In this document: positions 44,210 to 52,649 of the stretch, one piece after another | How positions within the stretch are numbered: position 1 is the stretch's first letter | How the letters are laid out: the number at the start of each line of letters is the position of its first letter | Assembly (NCBI RefSeq): GCF_002157895.1 | Contig: NZ_CP021377.1 | Location: 3,224,001-3,288,000 of the forward strand | Source of the DNA: Oceanisphaera profunda | GTDB taxonomy: Bacteria > Pseudomonadota > Gammaproteobacteria > Enterobacterales > Aeromonadaceae | Length of the DNA stretch: 64,000 nucleotides | Reading direction: 5' to 3' | Position numbers and translations under genes: made by a program | The notes under the pieces: generated by a model | Database searches by the model: none | Told to the model about the DNA's origin: nothing | The model's input: only the letters and a program-made list of their open reading frames with translations

Positions 44210-45217
44210 ATGCTGGCAGCATTAATTAAGCAGCAAAAACGTAAATACCATCTTTGGCTATTCGCGCTCACAACTGCGCTACTAGGCGCGATGTTACTGA
44301 GCCTGCAGCTGGGCGCGGTGGGGGTAGGCATAGACGCGCTATGGCGACCGGTGTCGGCATTGGAGCAACAAGTATTTTGGCAACTCAGATTACCGCGCAC
44401 CTTATTGGCGGTATTAGTGGGGGCCAGTTTGGCGCTGTGCGGTGCCGTGCTGCAGGTGTTGCTGCACAACCCATTGGCGGAGCCGGGCTTAATTGGTATC
44501 TCCAGTGGGGCCAGTCTGGCGGCGGTATTAACGTTGTCGTTGTCGGCCTCGCTGGGCGTTAGTTTGCCTTATTGGAGCCTATCGCTGGCGGCCTTTGTTG
44601 GTGCTTTAGTGGTGACCATGTTGCTAATGGCATTAGCGAGGCGGCGCTTAGGGCCGGGCGCCTTATTATTATTTGGCGTGGCGATTGGTATTTTGGCCAA
44701 TGCGATCCTGACTTGGCTGTTGTATTTGGCCGATGATGCTTCACTGCGCAGTTTTTTATTTTGGATGATGGGCAGCTTAGGCCATGGCCAGCCGTTATCT
44801 TGGTTGTGGTGGCTACCCGCCATCGGCACCTTATTGTGGTTAGTGCGCCAAGGTCGGCACTTAGACTTATTGGCGCTGGGTGAGCACAGGGCGCGCTTGT
44901 TAGGCTTAAATGTGCGCCGCTTGCAGCCTAAGTTGGTGTTGGCGGTGTGCTTGCTGACCGCCTTTAGCGTGGCTATGGCCGGGCCCATTGGCTTTGTGGG
45001 CTTAGTAGTGCCGCATTTATTGCGCCTCTTAGCGGGTGGCAAGCAAGACTTCTTGTTGCCGGCTTCCATGCTGGCGGGCGCGACCGTATTGACCTTGGCC
45101 GATGTATTGGCGCGCAATCTCTTGAGTGTGGGCGAGGTGCCCATAGGGGCGGTGACGGCGACCTTGGGTGCGCCGATTTTTATTTGGTTATTGGTGCGTC
45201 GTTATGCTGCTCATTGA
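44210..45217 (+). CDS. btuC: Vitamin B12 ABC transporter permease BtuC
   Basis: FecCD-type permease for cobalamin import (335 residues; E. coli BtuC 326) with about ten membrane segments. Diagnostic parts: FWQLRLPRTLLAVLVGASLA, LQVLLHNPLAEPGLIGISSG, LLFGVAIGILANAILTWLLY, FWMMGSLGHGQPLSW and the EAA-like GPIGFVGLVVPHLLRLLAG. btuD starts inside its last codons. The binding protein gene btuF is not in the window. Confidence 0.93.
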   Translation: MLAALIKQQKRKYHLWLFALTTALLGAMLLSLQLGAVGVGIDALWRPVSALEQQVFWQLRLPRTLLAVLVGASLALCGAVLQVLLHNPLAEPGLIGISSGASLAAVLTLSLSASLGVSLPYWSLSLAAFVGALVVTMLLMALARRRLGPGALLLFGVAIGILANAILTWLLYLADDASLRSFLFWMMGSLGHGQPLSWLWWLPAIGTLLWLVRQGRHLDLLALGEHRARLLGLNVRRLQPKLVLAVCLLTAFSVAMAGPIGFVGLVVPHLLRLLAGGKQDFLLPASMLAGATVLTLADVLARNLLSVGEVPIGAVTATLGAPIFIWLLVRRYAAH

Positions 45218-45953
45218 ACAATTTGCACTGTCCAATCGCGTTGGGCCCATTAGCGGAAAATTTAGCCCTGGGCGCCTAACGCTATTGATTGGCCCCAATG
45301 GCAGTGGTAAGTCGAGCTTGCTCGGCGCCATGGCCGGTTTATATCAAGGTGCGGGCGAGATAACACTGCAAGGTGAGCGCTTAAGTGACGTTAGCACTCA
45401 TGAATTGGCGCGCTATCGCGCCATGTTGGCCCAAGATACGGTATTACCCCACGGCTTGCTGGGGTATGAGTTATTAGCGCTGGGTGCTGAGCCGGTCGGG
45501 GGTGTGACCGAGGCGGTGTGCCTGACACTTTCGAAATTAGCCGAGCCACTGGGCTTAAACAGCTTGTATCAACGCCAACTAAATACGTTGTCTGGCGGTG
45601 AGCAACAGCGCTTATTGATTGCCAGCACCTTGTTGCAAGTAGACCCCAGCGTGAACCCTGAGGGCAAGTTGCTGTTATTGGATGAACCGCTCGCCGGATT
45701 AGACTGGCATCATCAGCTGGCGACCTTGCGCTTATTGCGTGAGTACGCGGAACTTGGGCTAACCGTGGTGGCCTCTATTCACGACATTAATCTCGCCTGC
45801 CAATATGCGGATGATATTTGGTGTTTGCATCAAGGAATATTAGCGGCACAGGGCCCGCCCGAGGTGATCACCCCAGAGCTGATTGCACAGGTTTTTGAGG
45901 TGAAAGTGCGCTTGATAGAGCAAGAGGGCTATCGGTTGCTGTTGGCGGAATAA
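45204..45953 (+). CDS. btuD: Vitamin B12 ABC transporter ATPase BtuD
   Basis: ABC ATPase partner of BtuC (249 residues). Walker A LIGPNGSGKSSLLGAMAGLY, signature LNTLSGGEQQRLLIASTLLQ, Walker B LLLLDEPLAGLDWHHQ, switch His in VVASIHDINLACQYAD. The frame is open from 45168, but the ATG at 45204 gives the usual BtuD N terminus MLLIEQFALSNRVGPISG and overlaps btuC by 14 bp. Confidence 0.93.
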   Translation: MLLIEQFALSNRVGPISGKFSPGRLTLLIGPNGSGKSSLLGAMAGLYQGAGEITLQGERLSDVSTHELARYRAMLAQDTVLPHGLLGYELLALGAEPVGGVTEAVCLTLSKLAEPLGLNSLYQRQLNTLSGGEQQRLLIASTLLQVDPSVNPEGKLLLLDEPLAGLDWHHQLATLRLLREYAELGLTVVASIHDINLACQYADDIWCLHQGILAAQGPPEVITPELIAQVFEVKVRLIEQEGYRLLLAE

Positions 45954-46026
45954 ACTCTCCGTATAATTCTCTGTTTAACAGCAGTGGCAGCTATCCAAGA
46001 CCAAGCTTTTGCAGTCTGCCGCTGTG

Positions 46027-47091
46027 CTATTCCATGGTGTCGTACAGTTTAGCTAGCAACAGCTCCGTATCAGACCAGCCGAGGCAGGCGTCGGTAATAC
46101 TTTGGCCAAACACCGGCGCTTTACCTTTAACTACGGCTTGTTGGCCGGCTTCGATAAAACTTTCCACCATGATACCGGCTATATGACGGCTACCCGCGCG
46201 CAATTGCTGACAAATATCGTCCACCACTAACAGCTGGCGTTGATGCTGCTTTAGGCTGTTACCATGGCTTACATCCACCACCAAGCGCGCCGGCTTATCA
46301 ATGTTGGTGAGCGCTTGGGCCGCGTGGGCTAAGCTTGCTGCATCATAGTTAGGCGTTTTTCCACCGCGTAAAATTACATGGCCAAAGGGGTTGCCGGCGG
46401 TTTGATAAATGGTCATTTGGCCGTTTTTATCGGGGGAATAAAAAATATGCCCGTGACTGGCGGCCCGCACCGCATCTAATGCAATTTGAATATTACCGTC
46501 GGTGCCGTTTTTAAATCCTACCGGACACGATAAAGCAGATGCCATTTCGCGGTGTATCTGAGATTCGGTGGTGCGTGCGCCAATGGCACCCCAGCTTATT
46601 AAGTCGGCAATATACTGGCCGGTCACCATATCTAAAAACTCGGTGGCAGCGGGCAGCCCCAGCGCGTTTATGTCGCACAATAGCTGGCGCGCCAGTTTAA
46701 GACCGGCATTAACATCGAAGCTGCCATTAAGATGTGGATCGTTGATCAGGCCTTTCCAGCCCACTATGGTGCGCGGCTTTTCAAAGTAGGTGCGCATCAC
46801 TATGCATAATTTATCGGCGTAGCGTTCGCGCAGGGGCGCTAATTTTTGGGCATAGGCGAGGCCGGCTGCTGGGTCGTGAATAGAGCAGGGGCCAATGATC
46901 ACCAGCAGCTTAGGGCTGTCACCGGTTAAAATGGCGGCGATTTCCGAGCGGGCATTGAGCACCGTCTGTGCCATTGCGTCGGTTAACGGACAAGCTTGAT
47001 TGAGCTGTTGCGGGGTGATGAGGGTCGCCAGTGCTTGGCTTCTTAGCTCATCGGTCAGGGAGGCATTAGGTAAAGGAGTAGGTAAGGACAT
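46027..47091 (-). CDS. 3-deoxy-7-phosphoheptulonate (DAHP) synthase, class I
   Basis: Condenses phosphoenolpyruvate and erythrose 4-phosphate, the entry step of the shikimate pathway (354 residues, the size of AroF/AroG/AroH). Active-site blocks: LLVIIGPCSIHDPAAGLAYA, MRTYFEKPRTIVGWKGL, ARTTESQIHREMASALSCPV, FKNGTDGNIQIALDAV, HVILRGGKTPNYDA and VDVSHGNSLKQHQRQ. Which aromatic amino acid inhibits it cannot be read safely. Two inverted repeats lie just upstream (47127-47141 and 47144-47176). Confidence 0.95.
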   Translation of the reverse strand: MSLPTPLPNASLTDELRSQALATLITPQQLNQACPLTDAMAQTVLNARSEIAAILTGDSPKLLVIIGPCSIHDPAAGLAYAQKLAPLRERYADKLCIVMRTYFEKPRTIVGWKGLINDPHLNGSFDVNAGLKLARQLLCDINALGLPAATEFLDMVTGQYIADLISWGAIGARTTESQIHREMASALSCPVGFKNGTDGNIQIALDAVRAASHGHIFYSPDKNGQMTIYQTAGNPFGHVILRGGKTPNYDAASLAHAAQALTNIDKPARLVVDVSHGNSLKQHQRQLLVVDDICQQLRAGSRHIAGIMVESFIEAGQQAVVKGKAPVFGQSITDACLGWSDTELLLAKLYDTME

Positions 47092-47126
47092 AGTCTGCTC
47101 TGCTGCAAAGTGGGGTGCGTAAGCAC

Positions 47127-47176
47127 TATGTTCTTAACATAACGCAAAGCCGCGGTGCGTGACACCACGGCTTTGC
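47127..47176. promoter_or_regulatory. Palindrome and adjacent hairpin upstream of the DAHP synthase gene
   Basis: 47127-47141 is TATGTT-CTT-AACATA, a perfect palindrome 36 bp before the start. 47144-47176 is a 14-bp stem GCAAAGCCGCGGTG / CACCACGGCTTTGC (one mismatch) with loop CGTGA. The hairpin lies after the stop of the VOC gene and could end its transcript, but no U tract follows on the - strand. An operator or attenuator role is possible. Confidence 0.5.
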
Positions 47177-47213
47177 AAAAATTAAGGTCTTATTGACCTC
47201 AATTCTCTAGCCC

Positions 47214-47621
47214 TTAAGGGTTAGTAAAGCGCTGGCCGGAAATATCGGGGTGATAAATCGGCTGTATTACGTTGCCCGCAGGATCCGTAATATGGAAGCT
47301 GCGCGCGCCATCACCGTGGTCGTGGGGGCGGTCTAGCATGGTCACGCCTTGGCTTTTTAAATACAAAAACCACTGCTCCAGCTGCTCTTTGGTATCCACG
47401 ATAAAGCCAAAATGATCCAAGCTCTGCACGCCACTGGCGGGCAGGTCTGAACGGCCTAAAGATAAGTTATCGTTACCACAGGTGAGGTATACCAAGTCTG
47501 CGTGGGCGCGGCGCAGCAGCTGCATGCCCATAATGTCGGTATAAAAACGCTCACACTCTTCGAGATTGGGCATGGTGAAAGCGATATGACGCATGCCGTT
47601 AAAAGGGTTGGGTCTTTCCAT
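47214..47621 (-). CDS. VOC superfamily (glyoxalase/extradiol dioxygenase fold) protein
   Basis: A 135-residue single-domain VOC protein. Metal-site pattern: MRHIAFTMPNLEECERFYTD (His), LDHFGFIVDTKEQLEQWFLY (His), and ARSFHITDPAGNVIQPIYH (Glu replaced in the usual DP.GN.[IF]E by Gln-containing VIQ). The change at the usual Glu may alter metal binding. Substrate unknown. The start is 101 bp from the divergent monooxygenase gene. Confidence 0.85.
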   Translation of the reverse strand: MERPNPFNGMRHIAFTMPNLEECERFYTDIMGMQLLRRAHADLVYLTCGNDNLSLGRSDLPASGVQSLDHFGFIVDTKEQLEQWFLYLKSQGVTMLDRPHDHGDGARSFHITDPAGNVIQPIYHPDISGQRFTNP

Positions 47622-47721
47622 GGCGGGGCTCCTTGTGAATCAGCTTATGGTGGCTGACTTGTCTATTACGGGAAGGTTTGTGTACTATTTGTTGAAATTA
47701 AATCACCGAACGGAGTTTACA

Positions 47722-48024
47722 ATGTATTCAATTATTGTCAAAACCAAGCTGAAACCTGGCAAAACCGATGAATTCTTAGCTGCCATGTTACCTAATGCCG
47801 CTGCCTCAGTGCGTGACGAGCCCGGCTGCCATATCTTTGATGTGCTGCAAGACCGAGAAGATCCTGAGCTGTTTTGGTTGTATGAAATCTATCAAGACGA
47901 AGCCGCACTCGCCGAGCACAAACTGACCCCGCATTACAAAGCCAGCCGCGCCGTGGTTACCGACCTCATTGCCGAGCAATCCGTGATCCGCGCCGATGTA
48001 TTAGCGGTAAATCCCGCTCGCTAG
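47722..48024 (+). CDS. ABM-domain (antibiotic biosynthesis/quinol monooxygenase-like) protein
   Basis: A 100-residue ferredoxin-like dimeric alpha+beta barrel protein: MYSIIVKTKLKPGKTDEFLA, EPGCHIFDVLQDREDPELFW, YEIYQDEAALAEHKLTPHYK. It resembles YgiN/YcnE-type monooxygenases. A longer frame is open to 47593, but CGGAG at 47710-47714 and the family length point to the ATG at 47722. Confidence 0.9.
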   Translation: MYSIIVKTKLKPGKTDEFLAAMLPNAAASVRDEPGCHIFDVLQDREDPELFWLYEIYQDEAALAEHKLTPHYKASRAVVTDLIAEQSVIRADVLAVNPAR

Positions 48025-48028
48025 CAAT

Positions 48029-48058
48029 GTGAGGAATGATGAGTAAAGGGTGAAGGGT
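48029..48058 (+). repeat. Purine-rich repeat after the ABM-domain gene
   Basis: GTGAGGAATGATGAGTAAAG then GGTGAAGGG, 4 bp after the stop, sense orientation. Confidence 0.65.
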
Positions 48059-48097
48059 TAAACATAGGACGAGATAACAAGACTAAAGATCTCTTCG

Positions 48098-48255
48098 CCA
48101 CGCTTGTTTGTAACAAGAGTCACGGAACCCACAGAAAATAAAACCCAACATAATTACTCATTGGTTAAGAGCGGAAGTCTTAAATAATAAGCTTTAGGCC
48201 TGTTGTTCTTGTCCGTGTTCTTCCGTGGATTCCGTGGCAAAAAAAGGTTTAATCT
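48098..48255. repeat. CCACGGAA-family inverted repeat element
   Basis: Left end TTCGCCACGCTTG...GTCACGGAACCCACAG and right end TCCGTGTTCTTCCGTGGATT then CCGTGGCAAAAAAAGG, inverted relative to each other, about 158 bp apart. Confidence 0.6.
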
Positions 48256-48273
48256 TTAGGTTATTTTGTACTA

Positions 48274-49356
48274 TTAACCCTTCGCCAGCTCAGCCAGCAG
48301 GCTTAGGCTGTGGTGGCGGGCGCTTTGCTCGTAGACATCCGTCACCACCATTAACTCGTTGGCACCGGTTTGGGCGAGCAGGGCATTGAGCTTAGCTTTT
48401 ACTTGCTTTGGCGCACCGATGGCGGCGGCGGATAAAAACTGCTCCACGCCTTGCTGCTCATGGGGTAACCAATGGCCGTCCATGCTGGTAACAGGAGGGT
48501 TCAAGCTTAAAGATTGACCTCTAAATAGCGCCAATATTTTTTGCTGACCGGAAGTGGCTAACAACTGAGCTTCTTGCTCGGTGTCGGCCACCACTACCGG
48601 TACGCCAATAATCACATACGGCTCGGCCAATGTAGCAGAAGGGCGGAAGTTATTTTTATACAAGTTCACAGCTTCAAGCATCATGCGCGGAGCAAAGTGG
48701 GAAGCAAAGGCATAGGGCAGGCCCATTTGTGCGGCCAGTTGGGCGCTAAATAAGCTTGAACCCAGTAGCCAAATTGGCACATTGGTGTCGGCACCGGGAA
48801 TGGCTTTGAGCTTTTGACCGTGCTGCATGGGGCCTAATAATTGCTGCAGTTGTTCCACTTGTTGTGGAAAGTCTTCTGCATCTTCGGGGCGGCGATGCAG
48901 TGCCCGCATGGTGGCTTGATCACTGCCCGGTGCGCGGCCTAAACCTAAGTCGATGCGATCTGGATACATAGTGGCCAAGGTGCCAAACTGTTCGGCCACC
49001 ACTAACGGCGGATGGTTGGGTAACATAATGCCGCCGGAGCCGACGCGAATGCGCTGGGTATGACCGGCAATATGGCCGATTAATACCGCAGTGGCAGAGC
49101 TGGCGATACCTTCAATATTATGATGTTCGGCCAGCCAAAAGCGCTCAAAACCCAGTTGCTCCACATGTTGCGCCACCGCCACCGATTCACGAATGGCGTC
49201 TGCGGTGCTGTACCCGGTGCGGGTGGGCACTAAATCCAACATGGATAGCCTGATATCAGAAAGTAAAGATGTACCAGAGAGTAAAGACGGGGTGGTTAAA
49301 GACTCAGTAGATGACATGCTAGCCTCGTGTTTGTGCTTATTGGTGATAGTCGACAT
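48274..49356 (-). CDS. LLM-class (luciferase-like) flavin-dependent monooxygenase
   Basis: A 360-residue protein of the bacterial luciferase-like group (YhbW-like): [76 protein letters not shown]. The first 13 residues are Lys/His-rich, and the ATG at 49317 is an alternative start (347 residues). Uses reduced FMN; substrate unknown. Divergent from the ProX-like gene. Confidence 0.9.
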   Translation of the reverse strand: MSTITNKHKHEASMSSTESLTTPSLLSGTSLLSDIRLSMLDLVPTRTGYSTADAIRESVAVAQHVEQLGFERFWLAEHHNIEGIASSATAVLIGHIAGHTQRIRVGSGGIMLPNHPPLVVAEQFGTLATMYPDRIDLGLGRAPGSDQATMRALHRRPEDAEDFPQQVEQLQQLLGPMQHGQKLKAIPGADTNVPIWLLGSSLFSAQLAAQMGLPYAFASHFAPRMMLEAVNLYKNNFRPSATLAEPYVIIGVPVVVADTEQEAQLLATSGQQKILALFRGQSLSLNPPVTSMDGHWLPHEQQGVEQFLSAAAIGAPKQVKAKLNALLAQTGANELMVVTDVYEQSARHHSLSLLAELAKG

Positions 49357-49399
49357 TGAGATAACAACATGTTTGACTGCACTTGGCCAATATTGATTG

Positions 49400-49441
49400 T
49401 CTAATATACTATTTATCTAAAGTAAGGCGTATCTAATATAC
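49400..49441. promoter_or_regulatory. Direct repeat in the LLM/ProX divergent promoter region
   Basis: TCTAATATAC occurs at 49400-49409 and again at 49432-49441, 32 bp apart (about three helical turns), with a related TTATCTAA between. Possible regulator sites. Confidence 0.35.
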
Positions 49442-49472
49442 GGTCTTTCTGATTTTAAAGAGAATAAAAACT

Positions 49473-49970
49473 ATGGATATACTAGCGCAGCTAGCGAGTT
49501 GGCAGATAACGCCCCCCTTAATTGAACACCCACCTTTGTTTACCTGCGACGAAGCGGATAATTTATTACTGGAGCGCCCGGGTACTCGCCTTAAAAATCT
49601 ATTTTTACGCGATAATTACGGTCGTCGTCATGCGCTTTTATTAACCACACCGCATAAGCAAGTCGACTTAAAAGCGTTATCAAAGCAGTTGGGTTGGTCG
49701 CGCATTGGCTTTGCTTCCGCTGAACGTCTAGACAAGTATTTAGGCGTGGAGCCGGGCCATGTGTCTGTGCTGGCCTTAGTGAACGATGCGCTTAATCAAG
49801 ACGTAGAGCTGTGGTTAGATAATGACTTGGTTGAAGGTGATGATTTTCATTGTCATCCACTGCGCAACACCGCTACCGTCTTGCTCAGTAAAGCCGATCT
49901 TGCGCACTTTGCCGCACAAACCGGCCACAGGCCGCAGTGGATTGAGGTGCCAGAAAGAGACGAGCAGTAA
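49473..49970 (+). CDS. ProX/PrdX-type aminoacyl-tRNA deacylase (YbaK fold)
   Basis: A 165-residue protein related to the editing domain of prolyl-tRNA synthetase: IEHPPLFTCDEADNLLLERP, GTRLKNLFLRDNYGRRHALL, LGWSRIGFASAERLDKYLGV, GHVSVLALVNDALNQDVELW, DDFHCHPLRNTATVLLSKAD. Members free-standing from ProRS hydrolyse mischarged tRNA such as Ala-tRNAPro. The Lys and the late His block expected for the active site are present. Confidence 0.88.
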   Translation: MDILAQLASWQITPPLIEHPPLFTCDEADNLLLERPGTRLKNLFLRDNYGRRHALLLTTPHKQVDLKALSKQLGWSRIGFASAERLDKYLGVEPGHVSVLALVNDALNQDVELWLDNDLVEGDDFHCHPLRNTATVLLSKADLAHFAAQTGHRPQWIEVPERDEQ

Positions 49971-50069
49971 CGTTCAGCTCAACGAGAGTTCCCTCGCTCC
50001 CATATTCTGCTGGGAGCGTATTTAGCACCACACACTTACCCTAGCGACACGTATCTAGCAGGCACATAC

Positions 50070-50693
50070 CTACCAGACACAGGCTTCGCGTAACGGTTTA
50101 ATGGCTTCGTCTAATCCTGCAATGTTAAAAACGGCGGTAGAGGGTTTTTGATTAAAAGGCGTGATCTGAGCCACCATTTTATCCGTCGTCAACATGGCTT
50201 TTAGGGTATTGATGGGTGACTTGTTAAACGACTTTTGTCTATCAGAGGAGAGGGTCCACTTTGATTTTTTTGCATCGTCGTCGCCGATTCTAAGCGTTAC
50301 CTTGGCTTCGCTGCCTAGGTATATTTGCCAGTCGATGAACATTTCTGTTTTTTCTGAGTCGCAGCGTGCCACCAACATGATGGGCTTGCCAAATCGAGAA
50401 CTGCCAGAGTCTGCTATCAAAAATATATTGACCGTTTTTGTGTCGTCAATAGGGTCTGTTTTTTTCTCAACCGTCCATTGTCCTGTGCCGCCCAATTGAG
50501 CTTGATCTGTGTGCTGACCGCTAAGGTTGTGCGTCTTTGCTATCTGGTCATAGCACTCCAGTCGCGAGAAATCTTCCTCAATCACTGCGCACTGTTCAAT
50601 GGCGCTTGAGAGTATTTGCTGGGCCACTGTTGGTGCGGATATTACTGGCGCAGATATGGTGAGTGCTAGTGCGGTCAATATTAGTTTTTTCAC
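50070..50693 (-). CDS. TagO/VasI-like exported protein
   Basis: A 207-residue protein with a Sec signal (LILTALALTISAPVISAPTV). It shows the pattern of the type VI secretion-associated TagO/VasI family: CAVIEEDFSRLECYDQIAKT, WTVEKKTDPIDDTKTVNIFL, IMLVARCDSEKTEMFIDWQI, VTLRIGDDDAKKSKWTLSSD and the C-terminal LKPLREACVW-like IKPLREACVW. No other type VI secretion gene is in the window, so it is an orphan here. Confidence 0.75.
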   Translation of the reverse strand: MKKLILTALALTISAPVISAPTVAQQILSSAIEQCAVIEEDFSRLECYDQIAKTHNLSGQHTDQAQLGGTGQWTVEKKTDPIDDTKTVNIFLIADSGSSRFGKPIMLVARCDSEKTEMFIDWQIYLGSEAKVTLRIGDDDAKKSKWTLSSDRQKSFNKSPINTLKAMLTTDKMVAQITPFNQKPSTAVFNIAGLDEAIKPLREACVW

Positions 50694-50868
50694 TATTTGA
50701 CTCCTTCCCGTTAAAATTCAGCAGTTTAGAATTTAAGAGTATCACTTCTGTGTCAGCGTCACAGCATCGTACCTAACCTTAGTCATCCGAGGAGTGCAAC
50801 GACGCGGCGATTCACGGTTATGCAGTGCGCCGTAAAGCTAACGCAAATCTTGATGTGCAACAGTGTAT

Positions 50869-51636
50869 CTATACCAGCACCGGGTGGCCGTGGGGGCTGT
50901 GTAAGAGTTGAGCTTGATAGCCAAAATATTGCGCTATATTGGCCGTCGTTAGCACTTGTTCGGCAGTGCCTAGGCTAACAATCTGACCGGCATCGAGCAG
51001 CACCAGTTGATCGCCATAGCGGGCTGCTAAATTGAGGTCGTGCACTATGATAAGCACCGCACAGCTCTGGCTGGCCAGACGGCGCGCCTCACTCAATAAG
51101 CCATGTTGCTGGCCCAAGTCCAGCGCCGAGGTGGGTTCATCTAATAGCAAGATGCGCTGCGCAGTCGGCCCCGCTAACTGCGCCAATACTCGCGCAAAAT
51201 GCACCCGCTGCTTTTCACCGCCCGACAGTCTGGGATAAGGCGCATCGCGCAAGTGCCATACCTGAGCTTGGCGCATGCACTGCTCGATAATGGGCAAGTT
51301 TTCGCACTCACCCGTGGCATGGGGAATACGGCCTAAACTGACCACTTCCCGCGCCAGAAAAGGAAACTGCAAACTGGATTGCTGGGGCAACACGGCAAGT
51401 TGGCGAGCTAAGGCTTGGCGACACCACAAGTTACGGGCGCGGCCAAAAAAGCGCACTTCGCCGCTGGGCGCATGCTCGCCGGCTACACATTTAAACAAGC
51501 TACTTTTGCCGGCACCGTTGGCCCCAATTAAGGCGGTGACTTGGCCGGCATGCAGCTGCAAATTAATGTTGTGTAATAAGGTGCGCTTTTGCAGCGTTAA
51601 GCTAAGTTCGGTTATCTCGAGTAAAGGCGTATTCAT
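50869..51636 (-). CDS. hmuV: Haem ABC transporter ATPase HmuV
   Basis: ATPase of the haem importer (255 residues). Walker A LIGANGAGKSSLFKCVAGEH, signature RLSGGEKQRVHFARVLAQL, Walker B ILLLDEPTSALDLGQQ, switch VLIIVHDLNLAARYGD. The frame is open from 51675, but the ATG at 51636 overlaps the hmuU stop (ATGA) and gives the normal N terminus. Confidence 0.94.
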   Translation of the reverse strand: MNTPLLEITELSLTLQKRTLLHNINLQLHAGQVTALIGANGAGKSSLFKCVAGEHAPSGEVRFFGRARNLWCRQALARQLAVLPQQSSLQFPFLAREVVSLGRIPHATGECENLPIIEQCMRQAQVWHLRDAPYPRLSGGEKQRVHFARVLAQLAGPTAQRILLLDEPTSALDLGQQHGLLSEARRLASQSCAVLIIVHDLNLAARYGDQLVLLDAGQIVSLGTAEQVLTTANIAQYFGYQAQLLHSPHGHPVLV

Positions 51637-52649
51637 GCTAAGCCAAGGCCTCGTTTTTGTTTTAACAGTAACCATAAGAAGAAGGGCGCGCCGAGTAAGG
51701 CGGTGATGATGCCTACCGGCATTTCAGCCGGTGCGGCAATGGTACGCGCCAGCATATCCGCCAGTAATAATAACCAAGCCCCCAGTAGCGCAGATAAGGG
51801 CAGTAAACGACGATGATCGGGCCCCACCACCAAGCGCACCAGATGCGGTACCACTAAACCCACAAAGCCGATAATGCCCACGGCAGCCACAGTTACCCCC
51901 ACCGCAATGGCGGCCAATATGACCAAGCGCCGTTTCAGTGATTGCACCTCTATGCCTAGGTGGCTGGCTTCTGCTTCGCCTAAGGCTAAGGCGTTCAACG
52001 CATGGGCGTGGCGGCGTAATAACAGGGTTAATACCAAGGCCGTGATCAGCACTAATGCCAGCTGATAAGGATCACTTTGGGCCATGGATCCCATCTGCCA
52101 CAGGGTGAGGTCGCGCAGTGTTTGGTCGTCAGCCAAATAATTCAGTAAGCCTAAAACACCGCCACTTAGAGCACCAATGGCCACCCCGGCTAACAGCAAG
52201 ATACTGACCGAGGTTCCTTGAGTAGTACGGGCGAGGCGATACACCACTAAGGTGGTCACTAAGCCCCCGATAAAGGCCATAAAAGAGGTGACACTGGCGC
52301 CTAACCAAGCCGGCAATAGCGCGCTAAAAGGAGCCAATATCACCATGGATACTGCCGCCCCAAGGGCTGCACCGCCCGACACACCAATGATCCCAGGATC
52401 GGCCAGCGGGTTTCGAAACAGGCCCTGCATAATGGCACCACAAATGGCCAAAATGGCGCCCACCCCCAAACATAATAAAGTGCGAGGCAGGCGAATATGC
52501 ACCAGCACCAGCTGCTCGGTGGCGGTGAGGCGCCAAGGGTTCACCAAGTTGCTAATATCCAGCGCCATGGGGCCAGTGGCCAGCGAGCTAACGCCGGTGA
52601 GTGCCACTAAGCCCAGCAGCAGGGCGGGCCAAACCGTAGTGCGGTTCAT
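51633..52649 (-). CDS. hmuU: Haem ABC transporter permease HmuU
   Basis: FecCD-family permease (338 residues) with about ten membrane segments: HIRLPRTLLCLGVGAILAIC, GAIMQGLFRNPLADPGIIGV, LLAGVAIGALSGGVLGLLNY, GIIGFVGLVVPHLVRLVVGP and PAEMPVGIITALLGAPFFLW. It overlaps hmuT by 4 bp and hmuV by 4 bp, so the three are translationally coupled. Confidence 0.94.
   Translation of the reverse strand: MNRTTVWPALLLGLVALTGVSSLATGPMALDISNLVNPWRLTATEQLVLVHIRLPRTLLCLGVGAILAICGAIMQGLFRNPLADPGIIGVSGGAALGAAVSMVILAPFSALLPAWLGASVTSFMAFIGGLVTTLVVYRLARTTQGTSVSILLLAGVAIGALSGGVLGLLNYLADDQTLRDLTLWQMGSMAQSDPYQLALVLITALVLTLLLRRHAHALNALALGEAEASHLGIEVQSLKRRLVILAAIAVGVTVAAVGIIGFVGLVVPHLVRLVVGPDHRRLLPLSALLGAWLLLLADMLARTIAAPAEMPVGIITALLGAPFFLWLLLKQKRGLGLA

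Noticed and set aside
44569-45144. 191-codon frame on the - strand inside btuC
   Set aside because: Antisense of a hydrophobic membrane protein, giving a Lys/Pro/Asn-rich low-complexity peptide; not a gene.
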